From: Colias croceus
Taxonomy: Eukaryota > Arthropoda > Insecta > Lepidoptera > Pieridae
Assembly (NCBI RefSeq): GCF_905220415.1
Contig: NC_059558.1
Span: 1,562,501 to 1,626,500, forward strand
Direction: 5' to 3'
Length of the DNA: 64,000 nucleotides
Shown here one piece after another: positions 9,301 to 18,600 of this stretch. Below the pieces are notes generated by a model. It worked only from the letters and a program-made list of their open reading frames with translations. It ran no database searches and was not told the origin of the DNA. The position numbers and the translations under genes were made by a program. Position 1 is the first letter of the stretch. Every line of letters begins with the position of its first letter.

Positions 9301-11428
9301 ACTTATACTTATTTTTATACTTAAAGACCATGGCTCATTGGTACAGTGGTTTATGCGTGAGCGTAGCACCGGGGGTCCGGGGTCCTGGGTTCGATTCCCG
9401 GTGGAGACGAAATAACAAATGTCTCGGTCTGGTAGGACACAGAAGGCTGATCACCTACTTGTCCCTAAAGAAAATCGATCAGTGAAACATGTAAAATGCC
9501 CCTTACCCCACTAGGGGACATGGGACTTCACTCATGGCTCCTTAATTTTTATCTAAATTTTTATTACGTTGCTAAATTAATAAAATAAAATAAAAACTTC
9601 TAATTAGAAGTTCTGAGATCTTGAAATGTTTATCCCATCTTTGTGAAATGTTTCCTGCTGCTCCGCTCCTATTGGACATAGCCAGACTATTTTTGTCTAT
9701 TTCGATAAATTGACTATTTAGTACAAAAACAATGCTATAATTAGAACGTGGAGTTCCTGATAATCTTGCAAACAATAAAACAAAAAATTGAAACTAAAGC
9801 TCATAATTCATGTTACAAGTTTTAATAATTAGAATTTTTTTAAACTACCATTATCTGAATAAAAATATAAATTTTTTTTTCACTAATACTGTGATAAAAC
9901 TTAACAGAATATTCTGTCTTTATACTATCTTTGTTCAATATTATAATCTATACTTAATATTATAAAGCTGAAGAGTTTGTTTGTTTACACGCGCTTAACT
10001 CAGGAACTACTGGTTTGATTTGAAAAATTCTTTCGGTGTTAGATAGCCCATTTATCGAGGAAGGCTATAGGCTATATCATCACGCTAAGACCAACAGGAT
10101 CGAAGCAATGCGAGTAAAATTGCGGGGCGCAGCTAGTAATTTAATAAATTTTTTAGATCTATTAAAGATAGAACGGGTCAAGTTATACCTGAAGTGGTTA
10201 AATTCGCGCCAATAAAGCTTTGTCCACACGAAACGGTAGTATGGTGCAAACAGACTTGACAAGTATACAGGTTTTTAATATTTTTCAGTTTTTTGTAAAT
10301 TGGACAAAGGTCATTTTTAAATAGTTCTTAGGTTTCGATAAATGTGTTATAAATTAGATTATTTTAAGTAATGAAATTATGCTTAGAATTAGTGTGTTAG
10401 GTTTACATTTTTACATTTTTTTGTTTGTATATTGAAATAGAGTAGAAATCAGTTTAAACAGTGTTTTTAACGTCATTGTGAAGTTGACAGATTTTTTTGT
10501 ATGTGGTAATTTAGCATGTAGTATTTAATACCTCCTCGTAAACGTGTGAAGTTGATAGTCATGTAGAAAAAAATAGAGAATCACAGGTTAAGTTCTCATT
10601 TCCATAATTATGATATGCACTAGATTTCCGCCCGCGGCTTCGCCCGCGTTTGCAAAGAAAAACCCGTATAGTTCCCGTTCCCGTGGGATTTCCGGGATAA
10701 AAACTATCCTTTGTGTTAATCCAAGTTACCCTCTATATGTGTGCTAAATTTCATTGTAATCGGTTCAGTAGTTTTTACGTGAAAGAGTAACAAACATCCA
10801 TACAAACTTTCGCCTTTATAATATATGCATATGACATAATGTCGTTTATGTTTTTGATCTCCTGTCATTCTTATAAACTTTCGGATGTCAATGGAATTGT
10901 CGAAAGATGAAATTCCTGTTATATGCCAACTTTGTACATCTAAGATATTTTTGTCCAACAGTTTTTTGGCGATAAATATTAAAATTTATTCATGTAGCTT
11001 ATAAATAAATATCGAGAAATATACACAATACACAAAGAACATTAGACAGAGTTTAACTTTAAGCGCGGGTTCTCTTTAATCTGGTTTTGTCGTATTTCAC
11101 ATAGACAACTATTAAAGTGACAGATCCCTGGTTTAAAGATAGACTGAAATTGTTTTGTGGTAACACCATTAAAAAACGAAGTCGATTAATGACAAAATAT
11201 TTCTTTTCTATCCCGTTTTCAGATTCAAAGGAAAAAGACAGGAGTTCGCAAGACCCGCCGAGCAGAGAAGTGTCCCAACCGAACAGTCTGACGTCCAGCT
11301 CTATATCCACCGACTCTAAAGAGGAGAAGAAGAAAGAAGACAAGGAGAGTCAGGAGGAGAGTCAGAAGAGTCAGAAGGAGAGTCAGAAAGAGAGCCAGGA
11401 AGAGAGGAAAGTGAGCGAGGAGGCCTGA
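154..11428 (+). CDS. btz: Barentsz/CASC3 homologue, 3' part (eleven coding exons, 5' end outside window)
   Basis: Exons 154-366, 1168-1261, 2351-2441, 2942-3187, 3839-3924, 4611-4698, 5560-5621, 6073-6156, 7248-7372, 8656-8744 and 11223-11428 all have AG/GT borders and join in one frame of about 460 codons ending in TGA at 11426. The exon at 2942 encodes GGSKRYSSLRQRP, close to the GGRAKRYSSQRQRP motif I recall from vertebrate CASC3, and the exon at 7248 encodes VTYY followed by PRRP, matching its VTYY and PRR segments in the same order. CASC3/Barentsz is the exon-junction-complex subunit that joins eIF4A3, Mago and Y14 and acts in mRNA localisation, translation and nonsense-mediated decay. 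The SELOR domain that binds eIF4A3 must lie upstream. The part seen is low-complexity, rich in Gln, Pro, Met and His, with an acidic/basic Lys-Glu-Ser-Gln tail. It is convergent with the transporter gene. Family assignment is strong but based on recalled motifs. Confidence 0.85.
415..557. repeat. Short palindromic MITE
   Basis: The left end gattcaaacttaatggcgg and the right end ccgccattaagtttgaatc are exact inverted copies, and the match continues to tcggaa/ttccga. The element is 143 bp inside a btz intron. Confidence 0.8.
595..718 (-). repeat. Helitron fragment (ACTACATAG variant)
   Basis: It matches the copies at 6178, 40400 and 57894 from the gattcaagaggaaggt block to the actatgtagtga end, but lacks the CTAG terminus. 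Confidence 0.6.
840..864. repeat. (AAAT)n microsatellite
   Basis: About six tandem AAAT units. Confidence 0.9.
939..1157 (-). mobile_element. Lep1-like non-autonomous Helitron
   Basis: On the - strand it starts A|TCCATACTAATATTATAAA, carries gtctgtctgtctg near the start and ends GCGGAAAGCTAG|T after a GC-rich hairpin. Those are the marks of a Helitron (5' TC, 3' CTRR, A|T target). Confidence 0.75.
1168..1261 (+). CDS. btz: btz exon
   Basis: Acceptor ttctttacag ends at 1167, donor gtttgt at 1262. Entered in phase 2 and left in phase 0, it encodes QGAPQPQRKVNAVAQQRP and then TELGKKKPAAQ. The acceptor lies only 10 bp downstream of a Helitron end. Confidence 0.8.
1405..1690 (+). mobile_element. 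tRNA-derived SINE
   Basis: A box A-like sequence (ggcttggttggtagtagtgg) and a box B-like sequence (cgtgggtacgattccca) are spaced as in a tRNA promoter and followed by a tRNA-unrelated body. The same family lies in reverse at 24388-24640. It is a SINE, not a functional tRNA gene, because there is no cloverleaf 3' half. Confidence 0.75.
1932..2250. repeat. Long palindrome containing a MITE core
   Basis: The arms begin GGGGGTAGTTTTAAAAAAG and end in the reverse complement. They stay paired through acgggtaaca and tataaatgaggtaga into a central MITE (2006-2176) found four more times in the window. Each arm is about 140 bp with few mismatches. Confidence 0.8.
2006..2176. mobile_element. GAGCCAGCG-family MITE, copy 1
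   Basis: The ends are taagagctagcgcgcacgag and cgtgcgcgttagctctta, with inner repeats gtctccgcaactattt and a ctacgtgcgcgcactttc centre. It is nested in, or part of, the larger palindrome 1932-2250. Confidence 0.75.
2351..2441 (+). CDS. btz: btz exon, Gln-rich
   Basis: Acceptor cacgcag ends at 2350, donor gtgaga at 2442. It runs phase 0 to phase 1 and encodes SPPSSAAQKQQATQQIQQ followed by KQQSQQPQQPAS. Three decayed look-alikes follow within 300 bp. Confidence 0.75.
2450..2745 (+). pseudogene. Decayed tandem copies of the 2351-2441 Gln exon
   Basis: Three segments repeat the CAA/CAG core, the AGCGgtgaga end and the TTATAAAAT-like downstream bases of the exon at 2351. They end near 2543 (agcggtgagat), 2645 and 2733 (agaggtgaaat). 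The middle one has lost the donor. The first could be read as a 37-nt exon, but it would shift phase, so I treat them as non-functional duplicates. Confidence 0.6.
2942..3187 (+). CDS. btz: btz exon with KRYSS motif and polyglutamine tract
   Basis: Acceptor caatag ends at 2941, donor gtgagt at 3188; entered in phase 1, left in phase 1. It encodes PEARGGSKRYSSLRQRP, then LTESYSP, then about 50 residues of Gln with interspersed Pro, ending NQQYRHHG. The codons are a mix of CAA and CAG, which should limit slippage. An alternative acceptor 6 bp downstream (cag at 2945-2947) would drop two residues without a frame change. Confidence 0.85.
3380..3541. repeat. Imperfect palindromic MITE with TGACGTCA boxes
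   Basis: The left arm starts gcagttcaaac and the right arm ends cagtttgaat. Both arms carry a gacgtcacat/atgacgtcac core, so the inverted repeat is about 55 bp with mismatches. It lies in a btz intron. Confidence 0.55.
3839..3924 (+). CDS. btz: btz exon
   Basis: Acceptor attcgcag ends at 3838, donor gtatta at 3925. Phase 1 to 0. It encodes EFVAGGNQTNNQHQGSPVP then QIHPQQMMHQ. Confidence 0.75.
4351..4572 (+). mobile_element. Composite SINE (unit C plus unit B)
   Basis: Unit C (catcaggcgagattgtggtc to agtaaaaaaa) is fused to unit B (gctatgccttcaagccacac to an A-run at about 4563). Unit B also forms the second half of the SINE at 7387, and unit C recurs at 32998. Confidence 0.6.
4611..4698 (+). 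CDS. btz: btz exon, His/Met-rich
   Basis: Acceptor tatttttcag ends at 4610, donor gttagt at 4699. Phase 0 to 1. It encodes QVRLGMMEQQQIVSHAHH then NMHNMPQPHNI. Confidence 0.75.
4728..5052. mobile_element. Head-to-head pair of Helitron copies
   Basis: A left copy in reverse orientation and a right copy in forward orientation share ccgttcccgtg/cacgggaacgg and the GC-rich hairpin end, giving an inverted repeat with arms of about 130 bp. The right copy ends aaatCTAG|T at 5052; the left terminus has mutated to CTTG. Confidence 0.7.
5183..5310 (-). mobile_element. Helitron copy (GGTCCGCCCCGG end)
   Basis: Reverse orientation with terminal CTAG at 5183-5186, hairpin ccccggcttcgcccg, and a 5' half resembling the ttataaatgcgaaaa end. 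Confidence 0.65.
5311..5481 (+). mobile_element. Helitron copy
   Basis: It begins a|TCTTAATATATATAAATC at 5311 and ends ggaccaCTAG|T at 5481. The A before and T after fit Helitron targeting. It abuts the preceding inverted copy, so the pair has inverted ends. Confidence 0.75.
5560..5621 (+). CDS. btz: btz exon
   Basis: Acceptor gttccag ends at 5559, donor gtgagt at 5622. Phase 1 to 0. It encodes GQIQAAQGYAPPAMMPAQ then YMQ. It is the shortest exon of the gene at 62 nt. Confidence 0.75.
6073..6156 (+). CDS. btz: btz exon
   Basis: Acceptor tttttctag ends at 6072, donor gtgagt at 6157. Phase 0 to 0. It encodes QSGNPPVFGGAMFQPPQYP then HQMYPHHNY. The aromatic/Pro composition resembles the CASC3 segment just before VTYY. 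Confidence 0.75.
6178..6357 (-). mobile_element. Helitron copy (TCACTACATAG 5' end)
   Basis: On the - strand it starts TCACTACATAGTATAAAGC at 6357 and runs to gcgggcgaagccgcgggcgg near 6184. The terminal CTAG has become CTGG. Confidence 0.65.
6358..6865 (-). mobile_element. Helitron-like element split by a MITE
   Basis: It begins at the CTAG at 6358 with a gcccgcgactccgtccgcgcg hairpin region and resumes after the MITE with tagttttcacgtgatgtc. The distal end is unclear. Confidence 0.45.
6632..6808. mobile_element. GAGCCAGCG-family MITE, copy 2
   Basis: The ends are gagccagcgcgcacgagcaa and its inverse. The element is flanked by TTA at 6629-6631 and 6809-6811, consistent with a 3-bp target duplication. 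Confidence 0.8.
6983..7203 (-). mobile_element. Lep1-like Helitron
   Basis: It has the same family ends as 939-1157 (CTAG at 6983, TCCATACTAATATTATAAA on the - strand at 7203), with gtctgtctg near the 5' end. It ends 44 bp before a btz exon. Confidence 0.75.
7248..7372 (+). CDS. btz: btz exon with VTYY motif
   Basis: The acceptor cacacag ends at 7247 after a run of 14 C that serves as the pyrimidine tract; the donor is gtgggt at 7373. Phase 0 to 2. It encodes GAPPGAVTYYTCAEQEQ, then PARTPRRP, then IPIVRPDRPVRPD. The exon is far more GC-rich than its surroundings. Its donor is duplicated 329 bp downstream by a SINE insertion. Confidence 0.8.
7387..7699 (+). mobile_element. Composite SINE with 16-bp target duplication
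   Basis: Unit A (ccaatacccgcggccccatc to an A-run at about 7520-7528) is followed by unit B (cgacgtgtggcactcggg to taaaaagaaa). The bases aggtgggtacaccctg occur at 7371-7386 and again at 7700-7715, a perfect target duplication that includes the exon's splice donor. Confidence 0.85.
7764..7833 (+). CDS. Possible alternative btz exon
   Basis: It has acceptor cacacag (7757-7763), identical to that of the exon at 7248, and a good donor gtgagc at 7834. Read in phase 0 it encodes GAALQAAPPGMTSYT then DRSGRGVI and leaves in phase 1. It resembles the start of the 7248 exon (GAPPGAVTYYT). Following the 7248 exon it would hit a stop. Joined from 6156 and onward to 11223 it stays in frame, replacing exons 7248 and 8656. 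It could be an alternative exon or a decayed duplicate. Confidence 0.35.
7862..8275. mobile_element. MITE with CAGGGTGTCC inverted ends
   Basis: The left end CAGGGTGTCC and the right end GGACATCCTG are followed inward by paired ggtatac/gtatacc and agttttgcata/tatgcaaaact, giving inverted repeats of about 60 bp with mismatches. Confidence 0.65.
8656..8744 (+). CDS. btz: btz exon
   Basis: Acceptor aatttcag ends at 8655, donor gtaaga at 8745. Phase 2 to 1. It encodes AVNSTEKDNIDRIVENMFV then RKPWPATHGA, a mixed charged/hydrophobic segment that looks more ordered than the Gln-rich exons before it. Confidence 0.75.
8777..9210. mobile_element. MITE, about 430 bp
   Basis: The left arm aaagatagataaagtccg with gaatttcgtaca pairs with the right arm tgtacgaaattc and cggactttagatatcttt. 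Confidence 0.6.
9322..9545 (+). mobile_element. tRNA-derived SINE, second family
   Basis: Box A-like gtggtttatgcgtgagcg and box B-like gggttcgattccc are followed by a body ending ccccactaggggacatggg. A reversed copy forms the host of the nested elements at 43596-44775. Confidence 0.75.
9947..10136 (+). mobile_element. Helitron, second subfamily (H2)
   Basis: It starts TCTATACTTAATATTATAAA at 9947, preceded by A, and ends gcgcagCTAG|T at 10136, with the body tcggtgttagatagccca shared by seven other copies. Confidence 0.75.
10620..10822 (-). mobile_element. Lep1-like Helitron
   Basis: CTAG at 10620 and gcccgcggcttcgcccgcg hairpin; ends near the tataaaggcgaaag motif in reverse. Confidence 0.65.
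11223..11428 (+). CDS. btz: btz last coding exon
   Basis: Acceptor cgttttcag ends at 11222; TGA at 11426-11428. Entered in phase 1. It encodes SKEKDRSSQDPPSREVS, a Ser-rich linker, then an imperfect repeat of KESQEE/ESQKS units ending ERKVSEEA. The tail is highly charged and probably disordered or helical. No acceptor follows, and the sequence turns AT-rich at once. Confidence 0.8.
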
Positions 11429-13561
11429 CCCTTGTTCTACGAGTGTTACGAGTTTTATAGGCGGTAGTGGTGTAGGGTTGGCACATCGTGGTTTTTAAAT
11501 AATTTTTAAAAAAAATTTAATAGTGGGGGTAGTTTTTGATTTTTTTGAAATTATTCGCAGCAAAAACCTTTTTGGTACTTTTTTGTTGGTGGATAAAATA
11601 TATTTGGAAAGGTAGTAGTCTTATTCGAATTGATTGTGAATTTTTCAGTTACTTAAAAATTAAATTGGTCCATTTTTATAGATTAAAGAATTTTTTTTTT
11701 TTACTTTAGAGGGTAGTCAAAATTAAAGCAATATTTTTTTTCTTTAGAATGTCGAAATAGGGTATTTTTTAAAGATAATGTAAATTTTCAGTTAACCGCG
11801 ATGTGCCAATACTTCCTTCGTGTATTTGAACATAAAATATAAAAGTACTATACCTTATATAGATTATGAAATCTGTGCTATTAAAAAAAAAAAATTATTA
11901 TATTTTTTGTCTAATGTCGGATGATGTAGAGAGATAAACTTAATTTTAAATTCGATAAACAATAATTTTCTGTTTTAATCAATTATTATGATAAATAAAT
12001 AATTGACATAGTGAAAAAATTTAACTATTGATTTCATATTAAGATTGGTTCATTTTTAAGATGATGTTGGATGTCATCCATCCATTCCTCTTTAAGAAAC
12101 CAGATTTTAAATAAGCAAAATCAAATAATTGACATAATAAACTTAACGAATTTAAAAATTCATCAAAATCGGTTTACGCATTTATAGGTTATGGTGGTAG
12201 AAATAAACTCTCTTACATGATCTTTTGTTATGAGTTAATTATCTAAATTTACATTTGACGTAGGTAATTAAAAAGAGATAAATAGAATTTAGAAAGTGTT
12301 AAATAATTACCTTTAAAAATTTGGAGTAATAATAAGTATAACTGATGAATTATTAAAATTTTAAAACGCTTATCAACTATTTTATGTAGTAAATAATAAC
12401 GTCATAAACAAAAAATACATTTAACTCCACAGTTATTCTTAAAAACGTCACTTAAAATATCTTATGATAAGAGATTTTAAAAATATAAATACGTAATTTA
12501 ATAAAAATAAAAATTTAGGAATAAAAACGGTAAATAGTTTAAAGATATTGAAATTCCATAATACTCTACACATCCAAGAAATTAGGTACGAAAAATGTAA
12601 CGAATATAAAATAAAATTTATTTAACAACCACACTAATAAGAAACATGAAGTAAAATTTTGGGTTAAAATTATGAAAAACTATGAGTTTGACGGTTTTAA
12701 AGCGGTTTAATTTTGAGTTTATATTTTTCTATAGTTTCATGTACAGATAAAAATACACTTATGAAATATAGATTAAGAATCATTAAAATAGATAGACTGA
12801 AAAAAAATCAATTTTAAATCTTAATTTATTGTATTTAGAAATAGCTCGAGTAAATAATTATTGTGGTCAACCTCTTAATATTTGGCTGTGTTCCTTAGGA
12901 ATTGTCATGTGTTATACATAAGGGGATGACATCGCAATAAATAGATAATAAATAATCATAAATATTTAATGGACGTTTGTTTTTGTTTTTTTAAATGGCA
13001 ACAATTTTGGTTCGTAAAGATTCTACTTTAAGATTGCGACTTGTATCAATAATTATTGAATAAATTATTTAAAAAAAATCGTAAAGTTTCCGCGGGATAT
13101 AATTATTTTTGAGATCCAAATTAAAACAAAAGAAAATTTTATACATAATGAAAGTGACTTTAATGTAATTTGTATTTTTTTGTGTGGCAACACTAAAAGT
13201 ATATCTGTGGTTTTGTTTGACAGTTATTGGTATGTTTTTTTCTGTGAATACACGAATAAATAGCAAACAATAAAACCTCGTGTTTGTTTTGTATTATGAA
13301 TAATTACGTATTATTTTTTATAAAAGCAATTTTGGAGGCCATGCTAATAAATAATTACTTTAAAATAATTATTCTTAATATAAAACAAATATAGAAATGT
13401 TTCGACTGTATACATCTGTTGATTTGTTAGCGCAAAATTTTGTAGTTTTCACTATTAGTAAAATACGATTATTGAACAATATGTTTGAATGATATACAAT
13501 TCAAATTACGATAAAATATAAAGAACACAATTATGTTATATTGTACGAGAAATAAACACTA
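11429..13561. other. 3' UTR and intergenic, AT-rich
   Basis: This is presumably the 3' UTR of the btz homologue. Several AATAAA hexamers occur (for example near 11993 and 12939), so the polyadenylation site cannot be chosen from sequence. No coding signal is seen. Confidence 0.5.
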
Positions 13562-13729
13562 ACGGCCTTACTAATAAAAAGTTAAACAATGGATAAATTT
13601 CTACCATTTTCTACTATAGCTGTGTCCTGCTCTTGCTCACATGAAACGTCAATCATAAAACCAAGACAGGTTATTGCAATAACTAATCCATTGCAAAGCG
13701 AATGGGTAACATTTTATTAGTAAGACCGT
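13562..13729. mobile_element. Short MITE
   Basis: The ends are acggccttactaataaaa and ttttattagtaagaccgt, with one mismatch. Confidence 0.65.
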
Positions 13730-14086
13730 TTATGTATAAGAATATACTAAATACATAACTTGTCTATGACTTTTAAGTCTATGGTTAATATTATATGGAA
13801 AATATATGCATCTATATAAATAGCGATCGAGTCTCAAGGAAAAGTCTATCAAACGACAATAAGATTTATCGCGATGAATATTTTCTATAAATTATGGCTT
13901 TTGTATTTGCGAAATGAATTAAATTTTACAAATATATTATAATTATATTAAGGGAGATTCCAATTTTGGCATCATACTACCATTTCTGTTATCTATGTAT
14001 AAATATTATATCTATCATATTATTATAATGTAGATTAAAAATATCCAATTTATTCTTGTGTCGAGTATTGCCAGTATCTTATTAAA

Positions 14087-14260
14087 GGCTGATTCTTCAA
14101 TCCTCGGTTAAAACTTATTCATCGAATAACGTATTAAACTACCATTTCAAAAATGTATTGTAATTGTCCGTATTTGACAGTTTATAGGTGACATTTTAAT
14201 AAGTTCGTGTAATACTTTACTGGACGGATACATTATAACCAAGGGTTGAAAAAAGGCCCT
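14087..14260. mobile_element. TTTTTCAATCC-family MITE, copy 1
   Basis: Ends ggctgattcttcaatcctcg and caagggttgaaaaaaggccc. The body cgtattaaactaccatttc is shared with the copies at 16782 and 36910. Confidence 0.75.
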
Positions 14261-14745
14261 GAATCTTATTTTTTAAATTACTTATGTTGTTTTGACTAGT
14301 CCTTAATTAAGTGTCGAAATGGAAATGTTTTGTTTTATAAACTGAGTTTGACTGCTGGCAACAGTATTGACTCATTCATGTTTTGTATAAAAGGGAAAAT
14401 TAAAAAAAAAATGCTTTTGTATACTAGTATGGTTATTTATTCATAAGAAAAACTTCTTTAACTGAGCGTGGCGTTTTATTATCACAATAACTTATCCTAT
14501 ATTTACATTTCATTCTAAACATACACTTGTAAGTTCTATATTTATTGGGTCCATGGTTCTATGGATATTTTAATACGTGGGCCCTGATTTAGTTTAATTA
14601 AACTAATTAGAAAATACACATTTTTCAGTGGAATACACAATAAAGTAAATATTTAAGTAATTAATAATTATAAATAGGTACGTATTGCAGCAGACAATAT
14701 TTAAGAAAATTTATCTTTTTTTTTCACAGGGTAGCTCACAACTTA

Positions 14746-14912
14746 GAGCCAGCGCGCACGAGCAACCTTGTCTCCGCAACTATTTTGTCTCTCCCATCAA
14801 TTTGTATGGGGAGTTGCGTCGCTACGTGCGCGCACTTTCATACTAGCGGCTAGCCCATGGGTGGGAGAGACAAAATAGTTGCGGAGACAAAGTTGCTCGT
14901 GCGCGCTAGCTC
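14746..14912. mobile_element. GAGCCAGCG-family MITE, copy 3
   Basis: Ends gagccagcgcgcacgagcaa and its inverse, flanked by TTA at 14743-14745 and 14913-14915. Confidence 0.8.
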
Positions 14913-15416
14913 TTAGTTCATAGCTTCACTTTCATGGGACTTCTTTTGTGGCGAATCTAGTAGATAGTCACTATTTAAATTACAGCCATTTTTTTGTGTT
15001 CATGGTAACTATATCACAACTCAATCAGGGCCATTTGGTTTTATTTGTTCTCTTATAGACTTAACTACTATACTATACAAGTATAATAATAAAATTACAT
15101 GGTATAATTTTGGAATGGCTGTAAAGCCTCGTATACAATAAAATAAACTACAATTAAAAATGGCACCTTTCAATCACAACTATGGAATAAATCCTCAAAG
15201 CACTATTGCAATTATTTTCTTATAAAACGAGATTCTAATTTTAATATTTGATTTAGAAATACAAATATTGTATGCTTAATATACATAAATTAACAATAGT
15301 TAATCTTTACAATATTAAAGTACCATAGAATTTGTAAATCTGTGTTGTAAATAAACTAACATCAAACCTATGAAAATCATTTTAAATATGTAATGTCCAC
15401 AGATAAACATTAAAAT

Positions 15417-15683
15417 CTACACATGATTGGTTTCAACGACATCGTCTTGTTTTTTCTTCCGTTTCTTTCCTTCTAAGTCTGCGTAAATGTCCTCTAAATC
15501 TCGCATTTTTGTTTCTGGCACGCAGAATATTAGATAAAACACGTTTGATAAGCAGACAACACTGAATATCCAGAAAGTTGAATGGTATCCTATCCAGGTG
15601 TTCAAAGGCGCGAATAGTTTTAGTAGAGCGAAGTCGGTACCGAGTGATATTGCCATGATGAGTGTGGCTACTGTACCACGCAA
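15417..15683 (-). CDS. Sugar transporter exon 8 (C-terminus, stop)
   Basis: Acceptor atttcag on the - strand ends at 15684; TAG at 15419-15417. It encodes LRGTVATLIMAISLG through the last two membrane segments, then PETKMRDLEDIYADLEG and a basic tail ending TNHV. Confidence 0.93.
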   Translation of the reverse strand: MRGTVATLIMAISLGTDFALLKLFAPLNTWIGYHSTFWIFSVVCLSNVFYLIFCVPETKMRDLEDIYADLEGKKRKKKQDDVVETNHV

Positions 15684-18600
15684 CTGAAATATGAAAAAAA
15701 AGTTTATCAGTATTTTGAATGGGGAATCCCCGTTTATGTTTTTATAGTGCATAATGAAACTGGCAATCTTATTATCGTTTAAGGAAAAACTTTTTAATCG
15801 TAGTTACAAGACGACAACTTTATGTATTCAAAACCGTTGTTTTAAGCCTACTTACACATACACAATGACAATATAGTATTATGTATTACTAGATTTTCGC
15901 CCGCGGCTTCGACCGCGTTTACAAAGAAAATCCCGCATAGTTACCGTTCATGTGGGATATTCGGGATAAAAAGTAAACCAACCATGTTTTATTCTGGGTC
16001 TTCAGGTACCTCCATACCAAATTTCATTCTAATCAGCTCAGTAAGTAATATTTGCGCGCGAGTAACAGACATCCACTCATACATCCTTCCTCACAAACTT
16101 TCACATTTAATGATTTATAATATAAGTAGGATAGGATACATAGTATTAGTAGGATAGGATTAGTAGGAATACATAAACAACTCACCTGAAAGCTGAACAT
16201 CTCGGTCATAATAACATACGGCAGCGGTTGTAAACCCGACGCGTCCGCGAATATGCAGACACAGAGCGCGGCGACGGGCAGCCAGCCGGGCAGCCCCGCG
16301 CCGAGCAGGTAGAACCACGCGCCCAGCAGGCACATGCTGAACCCGGCTACTACGCTCGTTATTACGAGCAGTGGCTGTAGTAAAGAGTTGTATAGTGTTA
16401 TAAGTAGTATATAGTGTTATAAATTACTGAAGTTAGTGTTTACACCACAGATAATACATGCATGACCATTGACCAATATTATGCATTCACATACATTCGC
16501 GGTTTCATCCGCGTGGCTCCGCTCCTGTTGGTCCTATATTACTTGCTCTGTGCTGTTGGTCTTAGCGTGATGATATATAACCCAAGCCTTCCACGATAAA
16601 TAGGCTATTTAAGGCCGAAAGAATGTTTAAAATCGGACCAGTAGTTACTGAGATTAGCGCGTTCAAACAAAATACACAAACTCTTCAGCTTTATAATATT
16701 ATAGTTTATATAGTGTTTAAAATGACTGAAGGTAGTGTTTACACCACAGATAATACATGCATATACAATTAATTATATTATGGGCCGATTTTTCAATCCT
16801 TGGTTAAAATTTATCCGTCCAATAAGTATTAGGTACACGAACATTTTAAATGTCACCTGTAAACTGTCAAATACGGACAATTAAGAATACATTTTTGAAA
16901 TGGTAGTATAATACGTTATTTATTTTGATGAATAAGTTTTAACCAAGGATTGAAAAATCAGCCCTAAGTATAACCAAACCTATTTAAAAAGTCGATTAAA
17001 TTCAAATTACATTATTGAACCAACACTAGAAACCAAACTAAAAACATAAAATATATTCAATCAAAACAATAGACTTATTGACATCGATCAAAAAACTAAA
17101 GATATAGAGCCATAGACAAAAATTAGAAGAATATTACCTTTCGTCCAACTCTATCCACAAGTTGACATGCCAAAAACGACCCTAATATCTGCACAGCAGC
17201 TAGCAAAATTGATTGCTTGTTTGGAGACAAAGATATGGAGTTCGGGTCTTTACTCGCTTCAGAAAATATATGGCTGGCGTAGACAAGGACAGCGATGCAT
17301 CCGCAGAATTCCCGCGTTAGGTTCACGATGAGGGTAACCCAGAATGCTTTTACGGTTGTTTTGTCTCCAACTGTAAAGAAATAATAAAGAAGATTCTGGA
17401 TGAGTAAGTATTACAAATGTGGTTAACTTTTAGTTTTATGGTATGATATTTTGTTTTATTGTCTATAATTTATGTACCTATAATAATTATTATATGTATA
17501 AGACGGTAGAATTCGATTCGACTCGAATAACTATGACTATGAAGTAGGTAGGAATTAGGAAATATGTTTGCAGTCTGCGAGCGAAGACGCTGGTGGCAAG
17601 CTTGTCTAAAGTTCCAATAACAAAATAAATAACATTGAGTGTTTGTTTAATGTTTGTTTTATTAAAATAAACGCTTTTTACTAATGCATGTATGTATTCA
17701 CGATACATAATATAGTAATGTATACAATTTTTGTGTATCTGTTTGTTCCGGCAAATATCTGGAATGGCTCTACCGATTTTGAGCAGACTTTGATTGATAG
17801 ATACTGATGTAATGAGGAGTAACTTAGCCTACTTTTTATTCTGATATTTCATAAGGATTGGGAACTGGGAACACTAGGATTAAAAGGATAAATCACGAAA
17901 CGAATGCGGATAAAACAGCGGGATGCAGCTAGTCTATTATAATATAATCTTTGCTGTACTTATGTTCTTTTGGCATTACAATACTTGGCAATTGCCCACA
18001 TATTCAACAAAAAAAAAATACGTCTAATGTTGCCAGTGTAAAATTTCAATTGAACTTAAATAAAATTATTAAAGTTATAAACATGTTTTTGTCAACTATA
18101 TTATTATACCAGAGGACGCTTACTAATTGCGCCTAACCCTTTCATTTGACCTTTGATTGAATTTGACCGACCGCCATTTGCGTGAGAATTAACAGACAAT
18201 TATTTTTAACGGGTCATGGCGTTGAACTGAAACATTATTTTTATGTCTTCCGTGTGTGTATGTTTCCGGGATTAAATTTATTGAAATAGAATATTATGTT
18301 AATATATTGATCAATAATTTAATCTAAAGTAGGTAACTCGATAGTCACACGGAAACAATTTTTTTGACAATATTCCACCTTACTATAATATTATATATAG
18401 ACGACTTCTTCACATCTTATATTTTTAATCTGATTAATTACACTTTATCGAAATTATCTTTATGATTTAAAATTTTTAAATAGTTATACTTAAATACTTC
18501 TTAGTTAGTTAACCACCGAAGTATCAATAGAATATTAAGTATAATGGAATAAATTATCTTTTACACGTATTGCTATAGATAACAATGTCAATTCCCATAC